From an uncultured Bacteroides sp. (GTDB taxonomy: Bacteria; Bacteroidota; Bacteroidia; Bacteroidales; Bacteroidaceae): DNA of 7,815 nucleotides. The stretch is taken from assembly GCA_900546355.1 (NCBI GenBank), contig URCM01000120.1:1-7815 (forward strand). Direction: 5' to 3'. Shown here piece after piece: positions 1-7,132 of the stretch. The notes below the pieces were generated by a model that was given only the letters and a program-made list of their open reading frames with translations, was not told where the DNA came from and searched no databases. Positions within the stretch are counted from its first letter, which is position 1; each line of letters starts with the position of its first letter. The position numbers and the translations under genes were made by a program.

Positions 1-62
1 TTCAATATAAAGGATTAACGGATTTTTCGCAATCCATTTCTGATTGACTATAATCGTACAAT

Positions 63-1241
63 CTAAAAACGCATCCACGTCAGTTTATGCCATATAGTTT
101 CCAATGGGCCTCGCTTGAAATGACGGAACCACCAGTGGGCAAAAGCAAGCTGGAGCAGGAAAAACGCGATGCCAATGAGCAAACTCAGGGTAGTACCGCA
201 ATAGCGGTGCATTTCCAATCCGTATCCGTAATAGATAAAGCTCCCTATGACAGACTGGGTGATGTAATCCGTTAAGCTCATTTTCCCGTAGGGGACCAGT
301 ATCTGCTGCACTTTTCCTTTATTAACCCAATATAATAACAAGAAAGCACTGACCATCACCAGCATAAACGCCAGGTTATACCAGGAGTTCCAAATGGTTT
401 CCATGGAAGCTTTCAGAAACGGGTTTCCGATTTGCGAATAGATGAAATCTTTCAGGTAGTAAAGTAAAACCGCACAAGGCAATGCATAAAAGCCTGTCCG
501 TAACCAAAAGCCCATCACTTGTCCGCGGGTCTCATCGGTCAAACGGAACAGTCCTTTCCGTCCCAACAACATGCCTATCATAAAAAGCGACGCAGTTTGG
601 CACACCCGTCCGTAACACCATGCCCAGTTAAGGCTGGCAAGCTGTCCTGTCACGAAATTCGCTTTCACCATTTCCCACCAAGAGCTTCCTTTCAGCTGCG
701 GATAGACATCCCCCAATGAATAAATCATTTGTTGTGGGTTGGCTTCGGGATAAATTAACGCATAAATCACTTTTCCCCATTCCAATGGTTGGAGCATCAG
801 AAAGAAAGCAATCCACATCACCGTCTTGTCTGACAGATGACGTACTGGCACCAATACGAACCCCAACAGGGCGTATAGCACCAATATTTCGCCAGGAAAG
901 AAAGAAGCATTGATAAATCCGAACCCTAACAATAACACAAGCCGCCACATATAACGATTCCGAAAATCTTCACCTCGTTTTTCACTATTGTGGTTTTGCA
1001 AATAGAAAGTGAAACCAAAAAGCAAAGCGAAAATAGCGTATGCTTTTCCTGAAAAGAGAAAGAAAAGCATATCCCATAGGTGCTTGTCCAAGCTGGCAAG
1101 CAAGGGAGAACCGGCCTTTGGAAAAGAATAATAATTGAAATGTTCGATGTTATGCAAAAGCATGATTCCCATAACAGCGAATCCGCGCAGTGCGTCAATC
1201 GCCAAGATACGCTCTTTGGAACGTAAAAGTTCGTTTCCCAT
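63..1241 (-). CDS. DUF418 / YeiB-like polytopic membrane protein
   Basis: This 392-residue, strongly hydrophobic protein is recognised as DUF418 (YeiB-like) from three features. The N-terminal signature is DALRGFAVMGIMLLHN at residues 16-31. A PGEILVLYALLG segment follows at 116-127. The C-terminal domain contains PYGKMSLTDYITQS (317-330) and ends in the family-typical GPLETIWHKLT (378-388). Roughly nine to ten membrane-spanning stretches are visible, so it is an inner-membrane protein. The length is normal for the family. The biochemical role of DUF418 proteins is not established; distant resemblance to membrane acyltransferases has been suggested for the N-terminal part, and I do not assign a substrate. 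The ATG at 1241 is preferred because it directly precedes the conserved N-terminus and lies 43 bases downstream of a Bacteroides-type -7 box. The gene is on the same strand as yidC, but a strong terminator separates them, so it is probably its own unit. The remaining 62 bases to the window edge hold nothing I can name. Confidence 0.88.
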   Translation of the reverse strand: MGNELLRSKERILAIDALRGFAVMGIMLLHNIEHFNYYSFPKAGSPLLASLDKHLWDMLFFLFSGKAYAIFALLFGFTFYLQNHNSEKRGEDFRNRYMWRLVLLLGFGFINASFFPGEILVLYALLGFVLVPVRHLSDKTVMWIAFFLMLQPLEWGKVIYALIYPEANPQQMIYSLGDVYPQLKGSSWWEMVKANFVTGQLASLNWAWCYGRVCQTASLFMIGMLLGRKGLFRLTDETRGQVMGFWLRTGFYALPCAVLLYYLKDFIYSQIGNPFLKASMETIWNSWYNLAFMLVMVSAFLLLYWVNKGKVQQILVPYGKMSLTDYITQSVIGSFIYYGYGLEMHRYCGTTLSLLIGIAFFLLQLAFAHWWFRHFKRGPLETIWHKLTWMRF

Positions 1242-1284
1242 GTGTCGTTTTAATATTTGATTGGTTAATAATTTTTTCCTGATG

Positions 1285-1292
1285 CAAACCTA
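1285..1292 (-). promoter_or_regulatory. Candidate Bacteroides-type -7 promoter box for the DUF418 gene
   Basis: Read on the minus strand this is TAGGTTTG, an exact fit to the Bacteroides primary-sigma -7 consensus TAnnTTTG. It would start transcription near 1278, giving a leader of about 37 bases before the ATG at 1241. The -33 position (TTTG in the consensus) shows only TTTT at a 19-bp spacing, inside the loop of the neighbouring terminator, so the upstream half is weak. It is a consensus match only. Confidence 0.5.
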
Positions 1293-1293
1293 C

Positions 1294-1331
1294 AAAAAAG
1301 CTCCGACTCGTAAAAGAACCGGAGCTTTTTT
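1294..1331. terminator. Bidirectional intrinsic terminator downstream of yidC
   Basis: The 12-base arms AAAAAAGCTCCG (1294-1305) and CGGAGCTTTTTT (1320-1331) are perfect reverse complements around a 14-base loop. Each strand therefore gives a GC-containing stem followed by a run of Ts. On the minus strand it lies 27 bases beyond the yidC stop codon and should end the yidC transcript. No plus-strand gene is visible upstream, so its activity in that direction may be incidental. It directly abuts the candidate promoter of the DUF418 gene. Confidence 0.85.
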
Positions 1332-1357
1332 ATCATGTAAGGATTAAAACCTATCTC

Positions 1358-3226
1358 TTAATGTTGTTTCTTGTTCATCTTATTCATCCGTTCTTCACGT
1401 TCTTTCTGAAGGCGTTCCTGTTCTTTTTGCAACGCTTCCAGTTTCGCCATCAGCCCTGTAGGCTTACGTGAGGACGGGGCTTTTTTGTTGGCTTCCAATT
1501 GTGCCAGCAATTTCTTCTCATCGGTCATGCGGCGCATTATCCAAAGGGTCAGGATACCGAGTAAGCCGGAAATGAAGTAGTAGTAACTTAGTCCTGAAGC
1601 ATATTCGTTGAAGATGAAGAAGAACATCACAGGCATGATGTACATCATCCATTTCATGGCTGCCATTTGCGGATTGTTACCCATATCTTGTTGCTTCATC
1701 ATCACAATCTGGTTGATGACTGTTGTCGCGCTAAAGAGCAGACAGAACAAGCTGAGGTGGTTACCCAACAACGGAATGCTGGTGCTCCAGTGGATAAGGT
1801 CATCGTATGCCGAAAGGTCATCCGCCCATAAGAAACTCTGTTGACGAAGTTCGATAGCGTTCGGTACGAAGAAGAACAATGCCATAAAGACAGGGGTCTG
1901 AATCAGCATCGGCAAGCAGCCGCCCATCGGACTTACACCGTACTGACTGTAGAGTGACATTGTTTCCTGTTGTTTCTTCAACGCGTCTTCCTGCTTGGGG
2001 TATTTCTCGTTGATTTTATCGACGTAGGGTTTCAACGCACGCATCTTGGCTGACGAGATAAACGATTTCCATGTGGTGGGAAGTACCAGAATCTTCACAA
2101 TGACAGTCATCAGCAGGATAACGATACCCATGCTCAATCCCATGCTTGAAAGCCAGTCGAAGAGGTTAATCGTAAACCAGCGGTTGATAAGCCGGATGAT
2201 AGGCCAACCCAAATAAACAAGGTCTTCCAGTTCTTGATCTTTATCTTCGAAACTCAATTTATTGCTGGCAAGCAAGGTCTTGAAATGGTTCGGTCCGAAA
2301 TAGAACTGGAAATGGCTGGGTTGTGCTCCCGTAGGGTCGAACGTCGTTTGCATGTCGGCGTGATAGCGTTTCATGTAACCGCTTTCCTTTTGTTCCATTT
2401 TCGAATCGAGGGTCGCATTTTCAAAATTTTTCTCTGCCATGAATACACACGAGAAGTACTGGTTCTTGAAGGCTACCCAGTCGAGCACTTCGGGGATGGT
2501 TTCCTTTTCATCCTTAGTCTCGCTCAGATAATCGAAACTTTCGCCCGTTGGTTTATAAGTCAATGAAGTGTAGCGTTGTTCAAAATTATATCCTTTTTCC
2601 ATCTGGCGGGCACGCTGTTTCCAGTCGATGGTCATTGTTTTGACCGAAGGCGAGAAAAAGTTCTGCAAGCCACTCGCCTGTACGGTAAAGTCGAGCATAT
2701 ACGAATCGGGCAACAGGCGATAGATGAAGTCCAAGTGTCCTCCGTTCTGTGCATTCAGACGCATGGTTACGGTGCTATCGGTTACATTGACCGGTTCGAA
2801 ATAAAGGTCACTGCTCAGGATGTTTTCAGTTTTTCCCTCGAATCCGATGTTGAGCATAGCATCCTCACCGTCGAACAATACTAACGGTTGCTTATGCTGG
2901 TCGTTGTATTCTTTTAGCATTGCCTTGCTCACCCGTCCGCCTTTATTCGAGAAGGTAAGCTGCACTACATTATTCTCTAATACGGTAAATTCTTCGGTAC
3001 CCTGCGTATGTGCAAAAAATTGAGAGGTGGAATCCACCTGAAGTGTCTGCACGGCTTCGGCTTCCTGTGCTTTCCGCACTTGTTCCTGTTGCTGAATGAC
3101 GGTTTCGATAGAATCCTGATAGTGCTGCGCACGTTCCATTTCTTCCTGACTGGGACGGCTGTAGATGCTGAAGCCCACAATGACTGCTCCAATCAAGACA
3201 AATCCCACTAACGTGTTTTTATCCAT
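1358..3226 (-). CDS. yidC: Membrane protein insertase YidC/OxaA
   Basis: YidC inserts and folds inner-membrane proteins, alone or with SecYEG. This 622-residue protein has the Gram-negative layout. An N-terminal anchor spans about residues 5-22, with a Gln/Glu-rich linker after it. A large periplasmic P1 domain covers about 80-340 and includes FYFGPNHF at 308-315. The five-helix Oxa1 core covers about 355-565. The core shows VIVKILVLPTTWKSF (375-389), then SSAKMRALKP (391-400), and the GCLPMLIQTPVFMALF segment (436-451). The positively charged groove residue, Arg366 in E. coli, aligns by eye to Lys378. A charged, coiled-coil-like tail (about 590-622) ends KMNKKQH and could contact ribosomes. 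The start MDKNTLVGF is typical of the family, and no alternative is needed. It lies 148 bp downstream of pyrG on the same strand, and an inverted repeat fills that gap. I see no clean -7 box in the gap, so co-transcription with pyrG is plausible. A bidirectional hairpin at 1294-1331 terminates it. Confidence 0.97.
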   Translation of the reverse strand: MDKNTLVGFVLIGAVIVGFSIYSRPSQEEMERAQHYQDSIETVIQQQEQVRKAQEAEAVQTLQVDSTSQFFAHTQGTEEFTVLENNVVQLTFSNKGGRVSKAMLKEYNDQHKQPLVLFDGEDAMLNIGFEGKTENILSSDLYFEPVNVTDSTVTMRLNAQNGGHLDFIYRLLPDSYMLDFTVQASGLQNFFSPSVKTMTIDWKQRARQMEKGYNFEQRYTSLTYKPTGESFDYLSETKDEKETIPEVLDWVAFKNQYFSCVFMAEKNFENATLDSKMEQKESGYMKRYHADMQTTFDPTGAQPSHFQFYFGPNHFKTLLASNKLSFEDKDQELEDLVYLGWPIIRLINRWFTINLFDWLSSMGLSMGIVILLMTVIVKILVLPTTWKSFISSAKMRALKPYVDKINEKYPKQEDALKKQQETMSLYSQYGVSPMGGCLPMLIQTPVFMALFFFVPNAIELRQQSFLWADDLSAYDDLIHWSTSIPLLGNHLSLFCLLFSATTVINQIVMMKQQDMGNNPQMAAMKWMMYIMPVMFFFIFNEYASGLSYYYFISGLLGILTLWIMRRMTDEKKLLAQLEANKKAPSSRKPTGLMAKLEALQKEQERLQKEREERMNKMNKKQH

Positions 3227-3257
3227 TTGCTTTTAAAGTTTTAAGTTTATAAGGATC

Positions 3258-3367
3258 CACCACAGATTACACAAATTTTATCAAATTCATAGTTAATAGA
3301 ACGGAAGCGGAAAGATATACCGTCATGCATTTATTAATTATTAATTTAATCTGTGTAATCTGTGGTG
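3258..3367. repeat. Long-loop inverted repeat between pyrG and yidC
   Basis: The left arm CACCACAGATTACACA (3258-3273) and right arm TGTGTAATCTGTGGTG (3352-3367) are perfect 16-base reverse complements separated by 78 AT-rich bases. After one mismatch, three more bases pair. In the pyrG-yidC transcript this would fold into a stem starting 7 bases after the pyrG stop codon. No T-run follows the second arm, so it is not a classical terminator; it could protect or process the mRNA, or simply be a dispersed repeat. From memory, similar sequences recur between genes in Bacteroidales genomes, but I cannot verify that here. Confidence 0.8.
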
Positions 3368-3374
3368 AGAAAAA

Positions 3375-4973
3375 TTATTTGTTGATTGCCGCCTTAATGA
3401 ACGACAAGAACAACGGATGCGGTTTCAGTACGGTACTACTGTATTCCGGGTGAAACTGCGTACCGATGAACCAACGTAAAGCCGGAATTTCAACGATTTC
3501 CACCAAGTCTGATTCAGGGTTGACGCCCACGCATTTCATGCCCGCTTTCTCGAATTCTGCTTTATAATCATTATTGAATTCATAACGGTGACGGTGGCGT
3601 TCTTGGATGTGTTCAGTCCCATATGCCTGATAAACTTTTGAATTGGGGTCGAGTACACACTCGTAAGCACCCAAACGCATCGTTCCACCCATGTTGGTAA
3701 TGGATTTCTGTTCCTCCATGATGTCGATGACATTGTGCGGAGTCTTCTCGTCCATTTCACGGCTGTTGGCATCAGCATAGCCCAATACGTCGCGTGCAAA
3801 TTCAATAGCCATGCACTGCATACCCAGGCAAATACCGAATGTCGGTACGTCATGGGTGCGGCAATACTTGATGGCGGTGAATTTTCCTTCAATGCCACGC
3901 TGACCGAATCCCGGACAGATGATGATACCGTCCATATCTTTCAGCATTTCTTCTACATTGCCTTCGTTCAGTTTTTCACTGTTGATAAAATGAATGTCTG
4001 CCTTACGGTCGTTGTAAGTAGCGGCTTGCGACAAAGCTTCAAGGATGGACTTGTAGGCATCCTGCAAATCGTATTTGCCTACCAGACCGATGCGTACTTT
4101 CTCGGTGGCATGATGGCGGCGTTCCAAGAACTCGCGCCACGGCCCCAATGTAGGCGTTTCGCCAATGGGAAGCCCCATTTTCTTCAAAATCGTTACATCC
4201 AAGTTTTGTTCTTGCATACGAAGAGGCACTTCATAGATAGTCGGCATATCAATAGACTGCACTACCGCATTTTCGTCTACATTGCAGAACAAAGCGACTT
4301 TCTTTTTCAGGTTCGTACTCAATTCATGTTCCGCACGCAATACCAATATATCGGGTTGAATACCTACCGATTGCAATTCTTTTACAGAATGTTGGGTAGG
4401 TTTGGTTTTCAGTTCACCAGCCGCTGCCAGATAAGGCACGTAGGTAAGGTGTACGCACAAGGCATTCCGTCCTAATTCCCATTTCAGCTGACGGATACTT
4501 TCCAAATAGGGAAGTGATTCTATATCGCCTACAGTACCTCCGATTTCGGTAATGACAAAATCGAATTTGTACTTATTACCCAGTAACTTGATGTTGCGCT
4601 TGATTTCATCGGTGATATGCGGGACAATCTGAATGGTCTTGCCCAAGTAGTCTCCACGGCGTTCCTTATCGATTACACTCTTATAGATACGCCCTGTCGT
4701 GATGTTATTCGCTTTCGTTGTCTGGATACCCAAGAAACGTTCGTAATGCCCCAAGTCGAGGTCGGCTTCATGTCCGTCTACGGTTACGTAACATTCTCCG
4801 TGCTCATAGGGATTCAATGTTCCGGGGTCGATGTTGATGTAGGGGTCAAACTTTTGGATGGTTACGCTGTAGCCTCTGGCTTGCAGCAACTTGCCGATAG
4901 ATGATGAGATAATGCCTTTACCCAAGGAAGAGGCAACACCACCTGTTACGAAAATGTACTTAGTTTCTGCCAC
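3375..4973 (-). CDS. pyrG: CTP synthase (glutamine-hydrolysing)
   Basis: PyrG converts UTP, ATP and glutamine to CTP in the cytosol, the last step of de novo pyrimidine nucleotide synthesis. The 532-residue length is normal. The N-terminal synthetase domain has the P-loop-like region VTGGVASSLGKG (9-20), then DPYINIDPGT (43-52) and DLDLGHYERF (71-80), and ITEIGGTVGDIES (141-153). Asp73 and Glu143 match the E. coli Mg-binding residues Asp72 and Glu140. KTKPTQHS (189-196) belongs to the UTP/CTP site. The C-terminal class I glutamine amidotransferase domain has PGFGQRG (354-360), nucleophile Cys382 in GICLGMQ, and the His508/Glu510 pair in QFHPEYSS. All catalytic residues are present. The start codon is GTG (minus strand 4973-4971). 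No ATG lies between the candidate promoter and this codon, and the conserved KYIFVTGG begins five residues in. It is first of an apparent pyrG-yidC pair and diverges from the DUF3078 gene. A TAATTTTG box lies about 50 bases upstream. Confidence 0.98.
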   Translation of the reverse strand: MAETKYIFVTGGVASSLGKGIISSSIGKLLQARGYSVTIQKFDPYINIDPGTLNPYEHGECYVTVDGHEADLDLGHYERFLGIQTTKANNITTGRIYKSVIDKERRGDYLGKTIQIVPHITDEIKRNIKLLGNKYKFDFVITEIGGTVGDIESLPYLESIRQLKWELGRNALCVHLTYVPYLAAAGELKTKPTQHSVKELQSVGIQPDILVLRAEHELSTNLKKKVALFCNVDENAVVQSIDMPTIYEVPLRMQEQNLDVTILKKMGLPIGETPTLGPWREFLERRHHATEKVRIGLVGKYDLQDAYKSILEALSQAATYNDRKADIHFINSEKLNEGNVEEMLKDMDGIIICPGFGQRGIEGKFTAIKYCRTHDVPTFGICLGMQCMAIEFARDVLGYADANSREMDEKTPHNVIDIMEEQKSITNMGGTMRLGAYECVLDPNSKVYQAYGTEHIQERHRHRYEFNNDYKAEFEKAGMKCVGVNPESDLVEIVEIPALRWFIGTQFHPEYSSTVLKPHPLFLSFIKAAINK

Positions 4974-5022
4974 AATATGTTCGTTTTAATGTTTTTGATT
5001 TAGCACTTCTATTTCAAAGTGG

Positions 5023-5030
5023 CAAAATTA
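5023..5030 (-). promoter_or_regulatory. Candidate Bacteroides-type -7 promoter box for pyrG
   Basis: The minus strand reads TAATTTTG, which fits TAnnTTTG exactly. A weak -33 candidate, TGTG, lies 20 bp upstream across a T-rich spacer. Transcription would start near 5016, giving a leader of about 43 bases before the GTG start. No Shine-Dalgarno sequence is visible and the leader is A-rich near the start, as is usual in this group. Confidence 0.55.
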
Positions 5031-5345
5031 CAAAAAAAATAACGAACTTCACACAATTCGACCGCAAATAATCGTTCCGAAAAACCGAAATGTTTCAGAA
5101 TCGGCATACCTCTCTGGGTATATTCCGTTTCCTGCCGCTTGGTTAGTCGCATATATAATAAAAGGTGTAAGTCCGCTAATACGGCTGAATATATGATTAC
5201 TGTGCGAATCAAGACGAACGCATCCAAAATCTACATGCTTGAATCTTGCAGGACACCATACCACATAGGAAAATCCTTTCCGGTATAGAGTATAAATCTG
5301 CATCATTTAGATGCGTTTACTCTGCTGTGCGAATGAAAAAAATTG

Positions 5346-5353
5346 TATTTTTG
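5346..5353 (+). promoter_or_regulatory. Candidate Bacteroides-type -7 promoter box for the DUF3078 gene
   Basis: TATTTTTG fits the TAnnTTTG consensus exactly. A 3-of-4 match to the -33 box (TCTG, 5321-5324) lies 21 bp upstream. Initiation near 5360 would give a leader of about 23 bases ending in the A-rich stretch AAAAAAGAG before the ATG at 5383. Confidence 0.55.
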
Positions 5354-5382
5354 CAGAAAACTTTATTAGATGAAAAAAGAGA

Positions 5383-6891
5383 ATGAAGACAATAGGCATT
5401 ATCATTATCACATGGTTGTTGTTAATAAGTACAAATAGCTACGCGCAAATGATGACAGATTCATTGCGGACGGACAGTGTACACACAATAGAAATTCTGG
5501 ACGATTCAGTATCGGTACCTGTTCCTGACTCGATAGCCGGCGAAACAACCGCACTGAAGAAAGATTCGCTCGCCCCGGTTGAAAAAGTAAGAACCGCCAA
5601 TCCGATAAACGCAAGGGTAAAAAGGCGTTTTAGAGCTTTTCTTTCTGATTACCGGCAGGAAATGCAAGCCAGATATGATCGTTGGGATGATATTTTCATT
5701 CCACACGCTCCGGCATGGATACGCTCGAATGCAGATTATTTCAAGCTGGCCATGCCTGCCACTTACTACTCGGAAGCAGTCGAACAAGCGATGTCGATTG
5801 AGGGTTGGAAGCCTAAAAATCCATATATAGTAAAAAACCCGGTTCGCGATTCGGTATTCCAAGTGCCTTGCCTCACACATACCGCCAAGGTGGACAGTGC
5901 GGTCAACAGGCAGTTGTTAAGCTTTTACCTTCAATATCCCAATCTGGTCCGAAAGAACGAAAACGACTTGAAAGGGCTGGAACCATTATCTGAACATTTG
6001 GTGGTAAAGAAACCCCGTAAAAACAAAGTCATTCAGCTGCTTACTCCAGAAAGGGGCTATCGCATGAAAGAAAGCGATTTGGTTGTAGTGAAGCCCAATT
6101 TTTGGACCATTTCAGGAAACGGCTATATGCAGTTCTCGCAAAATTACATTTCCGATAACTGGTATAAAGGAGGCGAAAGCACGGTTTCGCTTCTTTCGGG
6201 CATGACGTGGCAATTTAATTACGATGACAAGCAGAAGATTCAGTTCGAAAATAAAATCGAATGGAAACTGGGATTCATTACGGCTCCTTCGGATACCATG
6301 CACCAATATAAGACCAGTGAAGACATGTTGCGGCTTAGCTCGAAACTGGGTTATAAAGCATTCTATAATTGGTATTATACGTTGTCGGCTGAATTCAAGA
6401 CCCAATTTTTCTCCAAATACGATACGAATTCGGACAACCTGGTGTCGGATTTGTTCTCGCCTGCCGAACTGAACATCGGTTTGGGTATGGATTATAAATA
6501 CGTGAAGGATGGAGTATGCAACTTGTCTGTATTGATAAATCCGTTGAACTATTCTCGCTATAGCGTGGCAAGTGACAGGGTAGACCCGACCAAGTTTAAT
6601 ATCGAAGCCGGACATAAAGTAGAGAACCAGTGGGGTTCACGACTGGAAACAACACTGAAATGGAACATCATTACAAATTTGCTATGGGAGTCACGCTTGT
6701 CGTATACGACAAATTATGAGAAAGTGTTAGCCGAATGGGAAAATACGTTTACCTTTGCATTCAACAAATATTTTTCCACGAAACTGTTCGTCCATGCCCG
6801 CTTTGATGATTCGGTAACGCTTGAGCCAGACGAACACAGTTATTTCCAGCTTCAGGAATTGCTGAGTTTAGGATTTAACTATGCATGGTAA
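5383..6891 (+). CDS. DUF3078 family secreted, probable outer-membrane beta-barrel protein
   Basis: The 502-residue protein starts with a clear signal peptide: a basic Lys, then the hydrophobic core IGIIIITWLLLIS, then SYAQ, with cleavage likely near residue 21. A low-complexity stretch follows (about 25-70), rich in Asp-Ser pairs and prolines. The C-terminal half, from about 240, contains FWTISGNGYMQFSQNY (240-255) and DNWYKGGESTVSLLSG (258-273), the signature I associate with DUF3078, common in Bacteroidota. Alternating aromatic and polar strands continue to the end. The final residues GFNYAW, with a C-terminal aromatic, suit an outer-membrane barrel folded by the BAM complex. Function is unknown; the barrel assignment is inference. 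An ATG at 5370 is out of frame and encodes only a 22-residue frame, so 5383 is the start. The stop codon TAA (6889-6891) is also the left TAA flank of a palindromic mobile-type element, which leaves the protein unchanged. Confidence 0.88.
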   Translation: MKTIGIIIITWLLLISTNSYAQMMTDSLRTDSVHTIEILDDSVSVPVPDSIAGETTALKKDSLAPVEKVRTANPINARVKRRFRAFLSDYRQEMQARYDRWDDIFIPHAPAWIRSNADYFKLAMPATYYSEAVEQAMSIEGWKPKNPYIVKNPVRDSVFQVPCLTHTAKVDSAVNRQLLSFYLQYPNLVRKNENDLKGLEPLSEHLVVKKPRKNKVIQLLTPERGYRMKESDLVVVKPNFWTISGNGYMQFSQNYISDNWYKGGESTVSLLSGMTWQFNYDDKQKIQFENKIEWKLGFITAPSDTMHQYKTSEDMLRLSSKLGYKAFYNWYYTLSAEFKTQFFSKYDTNSDNLVSDLFSPAELNIGLGMDYKYVKDGVCNLSVLINPLNYSRYSVASDRVDPTKFNIEAGHKVENQWGSRLETTLKWNIITNLLWESRLSYTTNYEKVLAEWENTFTFAFNKYFSTKLFVHARFDDSVTLEPDEHSYFQLQELLSLGFNYAW

Positions 6892-7083
6892 GAAGCTGTT
6901 TTGAATTTATCGTGCGATGATTTGGGATGAGTTTTTGAGGCATTTTCGCTTCTGTGATGAGGAAGATAGCGGGCTATCTGACGAAGAACAGGAGCGAAAA
7001 GGGCCAAAAAATCGCCCAAAGCACACACGAAAACGGATACATCAAGCCAAGAAAAACTTTTTGGAGAAATTCAAAACAGCTTC
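6892..7083. mobile_element. 192-bp MITE-like palindromic element, copy 1
   Basis: The ends are perfect 17-base terminal inverted repeats: GAAGCTGTTTTGAATTT at 6892-6908 and its reverse complement at 7067-7083. TAA flanks both sides (6889-6891 and 7084-7086), as expected for a 3-bp target duplication. No transposase is encoded. The interior is a long imperfect hairpin centred at 6971-6972. Its apex is AGATAGC/GCTATCT (6964-6979). Further out, 6943-6955 pairs with 6988-7000 (one G-U), 6921-6926 with 7015-7020, and 6910-6914 with 7026-7030. A 36-base segment unique to the right side (7031-7066) has a small hairpin of its own and gives the element polarity. TNA target duplication is known for the IS1031 group of IS5-family elements, so a parent of that kind is possible; the family is inferred, not identified. 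REP/BIME-like origin is an alternative. As RNA it could also shape the 3' end of the DUF3078 transcript. Confidence 0.8.
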
Positions 7084-7132
7084 TAAGTAAAACTCAATAG
7101 TTTTAAAAACTTATAAATTCAAAAACTGAAAT

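Larger units (their letters stand above)
4974..5382. other. 409-bp divergent intergenic region between pyrG and the DUF3078 gene
   Basis: I see no credible gene here. The open frames on the minus strand (5009-5227 and 5049-5306) overlap each other, show no domain, and one runs through the pyrG promoter box. The region has a candidate promoter at each end (5023-5030 minus, 5346-5353 plus). It also holds small hairpins: ATACC/GGTAT arms at 5106-5121; another stem with the same outer ATACC/GGTAT arms and an inner GGAAA/TTTCC at 5258-5286; and GCATC/GATGC at 5300-5314. The 10-base word CTGTGCGAAT occurs directly at 5200-5209 and 5325-5334, the second copy just upstream of the DUF3078 promoter box. 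These could be operator sites or a structured leader, but each is short enough to arise by chance. No tRNA or known riboswitch is recognisable. Confidence 0.6.

Noticed and set aside
1..62. GGATT/AATCC pairing at the left window edge considered as a terminator for the DUF418 gene
   Set aside because: The arms are only 5 bases, no T-run follows on the minus strand, and the context is cut by the window edge.
3735..4475. A 246-codon open frame on the plus strand opposite pyrG
   Set aside because: It lies wholly antisense to a highly conserved gene, shows no recognisable domain, and is explained by the codon pattern of pyrG on the other strand.
5009..5306. Two overlapping minus-strand open frames (72 and 85 residues) in the pyrG/DUF3078 gap
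   Set aside because: They overlap in different frames, have no domain or plausible start signal, and the longer-reaching one runs through the pyrG promoter box.
5300..5314. GCATC/GATGC palindrome as a defined operator
   Set aside because: Five-base arms are common by chance, and no second site or adjacent regulator gene supports it; it is listed only within the intergenic description.
5370..5438. A 22-codon upstream open frame overlapping the DUF3078 start, considered as a leader peptide
   Set aside because: It is out of frame, its residues simply mirror the signal-peptide codons, and there is no attenuator hairpin tied to it.
6112..6615. A 167-codon minus-strand open frame inside the DUF3078 gene
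   Set aside because: It is antisense to a gene with a clear signal peptide and family motifs, and it has no recognisable features of its own.
6892..7083. Copy 1 of the palindromic element considered as a CRISPR-like or attC-like cassette array
   Set aside because: There are no regularly spaced repeats, no integrase and no cassette succession. Terminal inverted repeats with a TAA duplication fit a MITE better.
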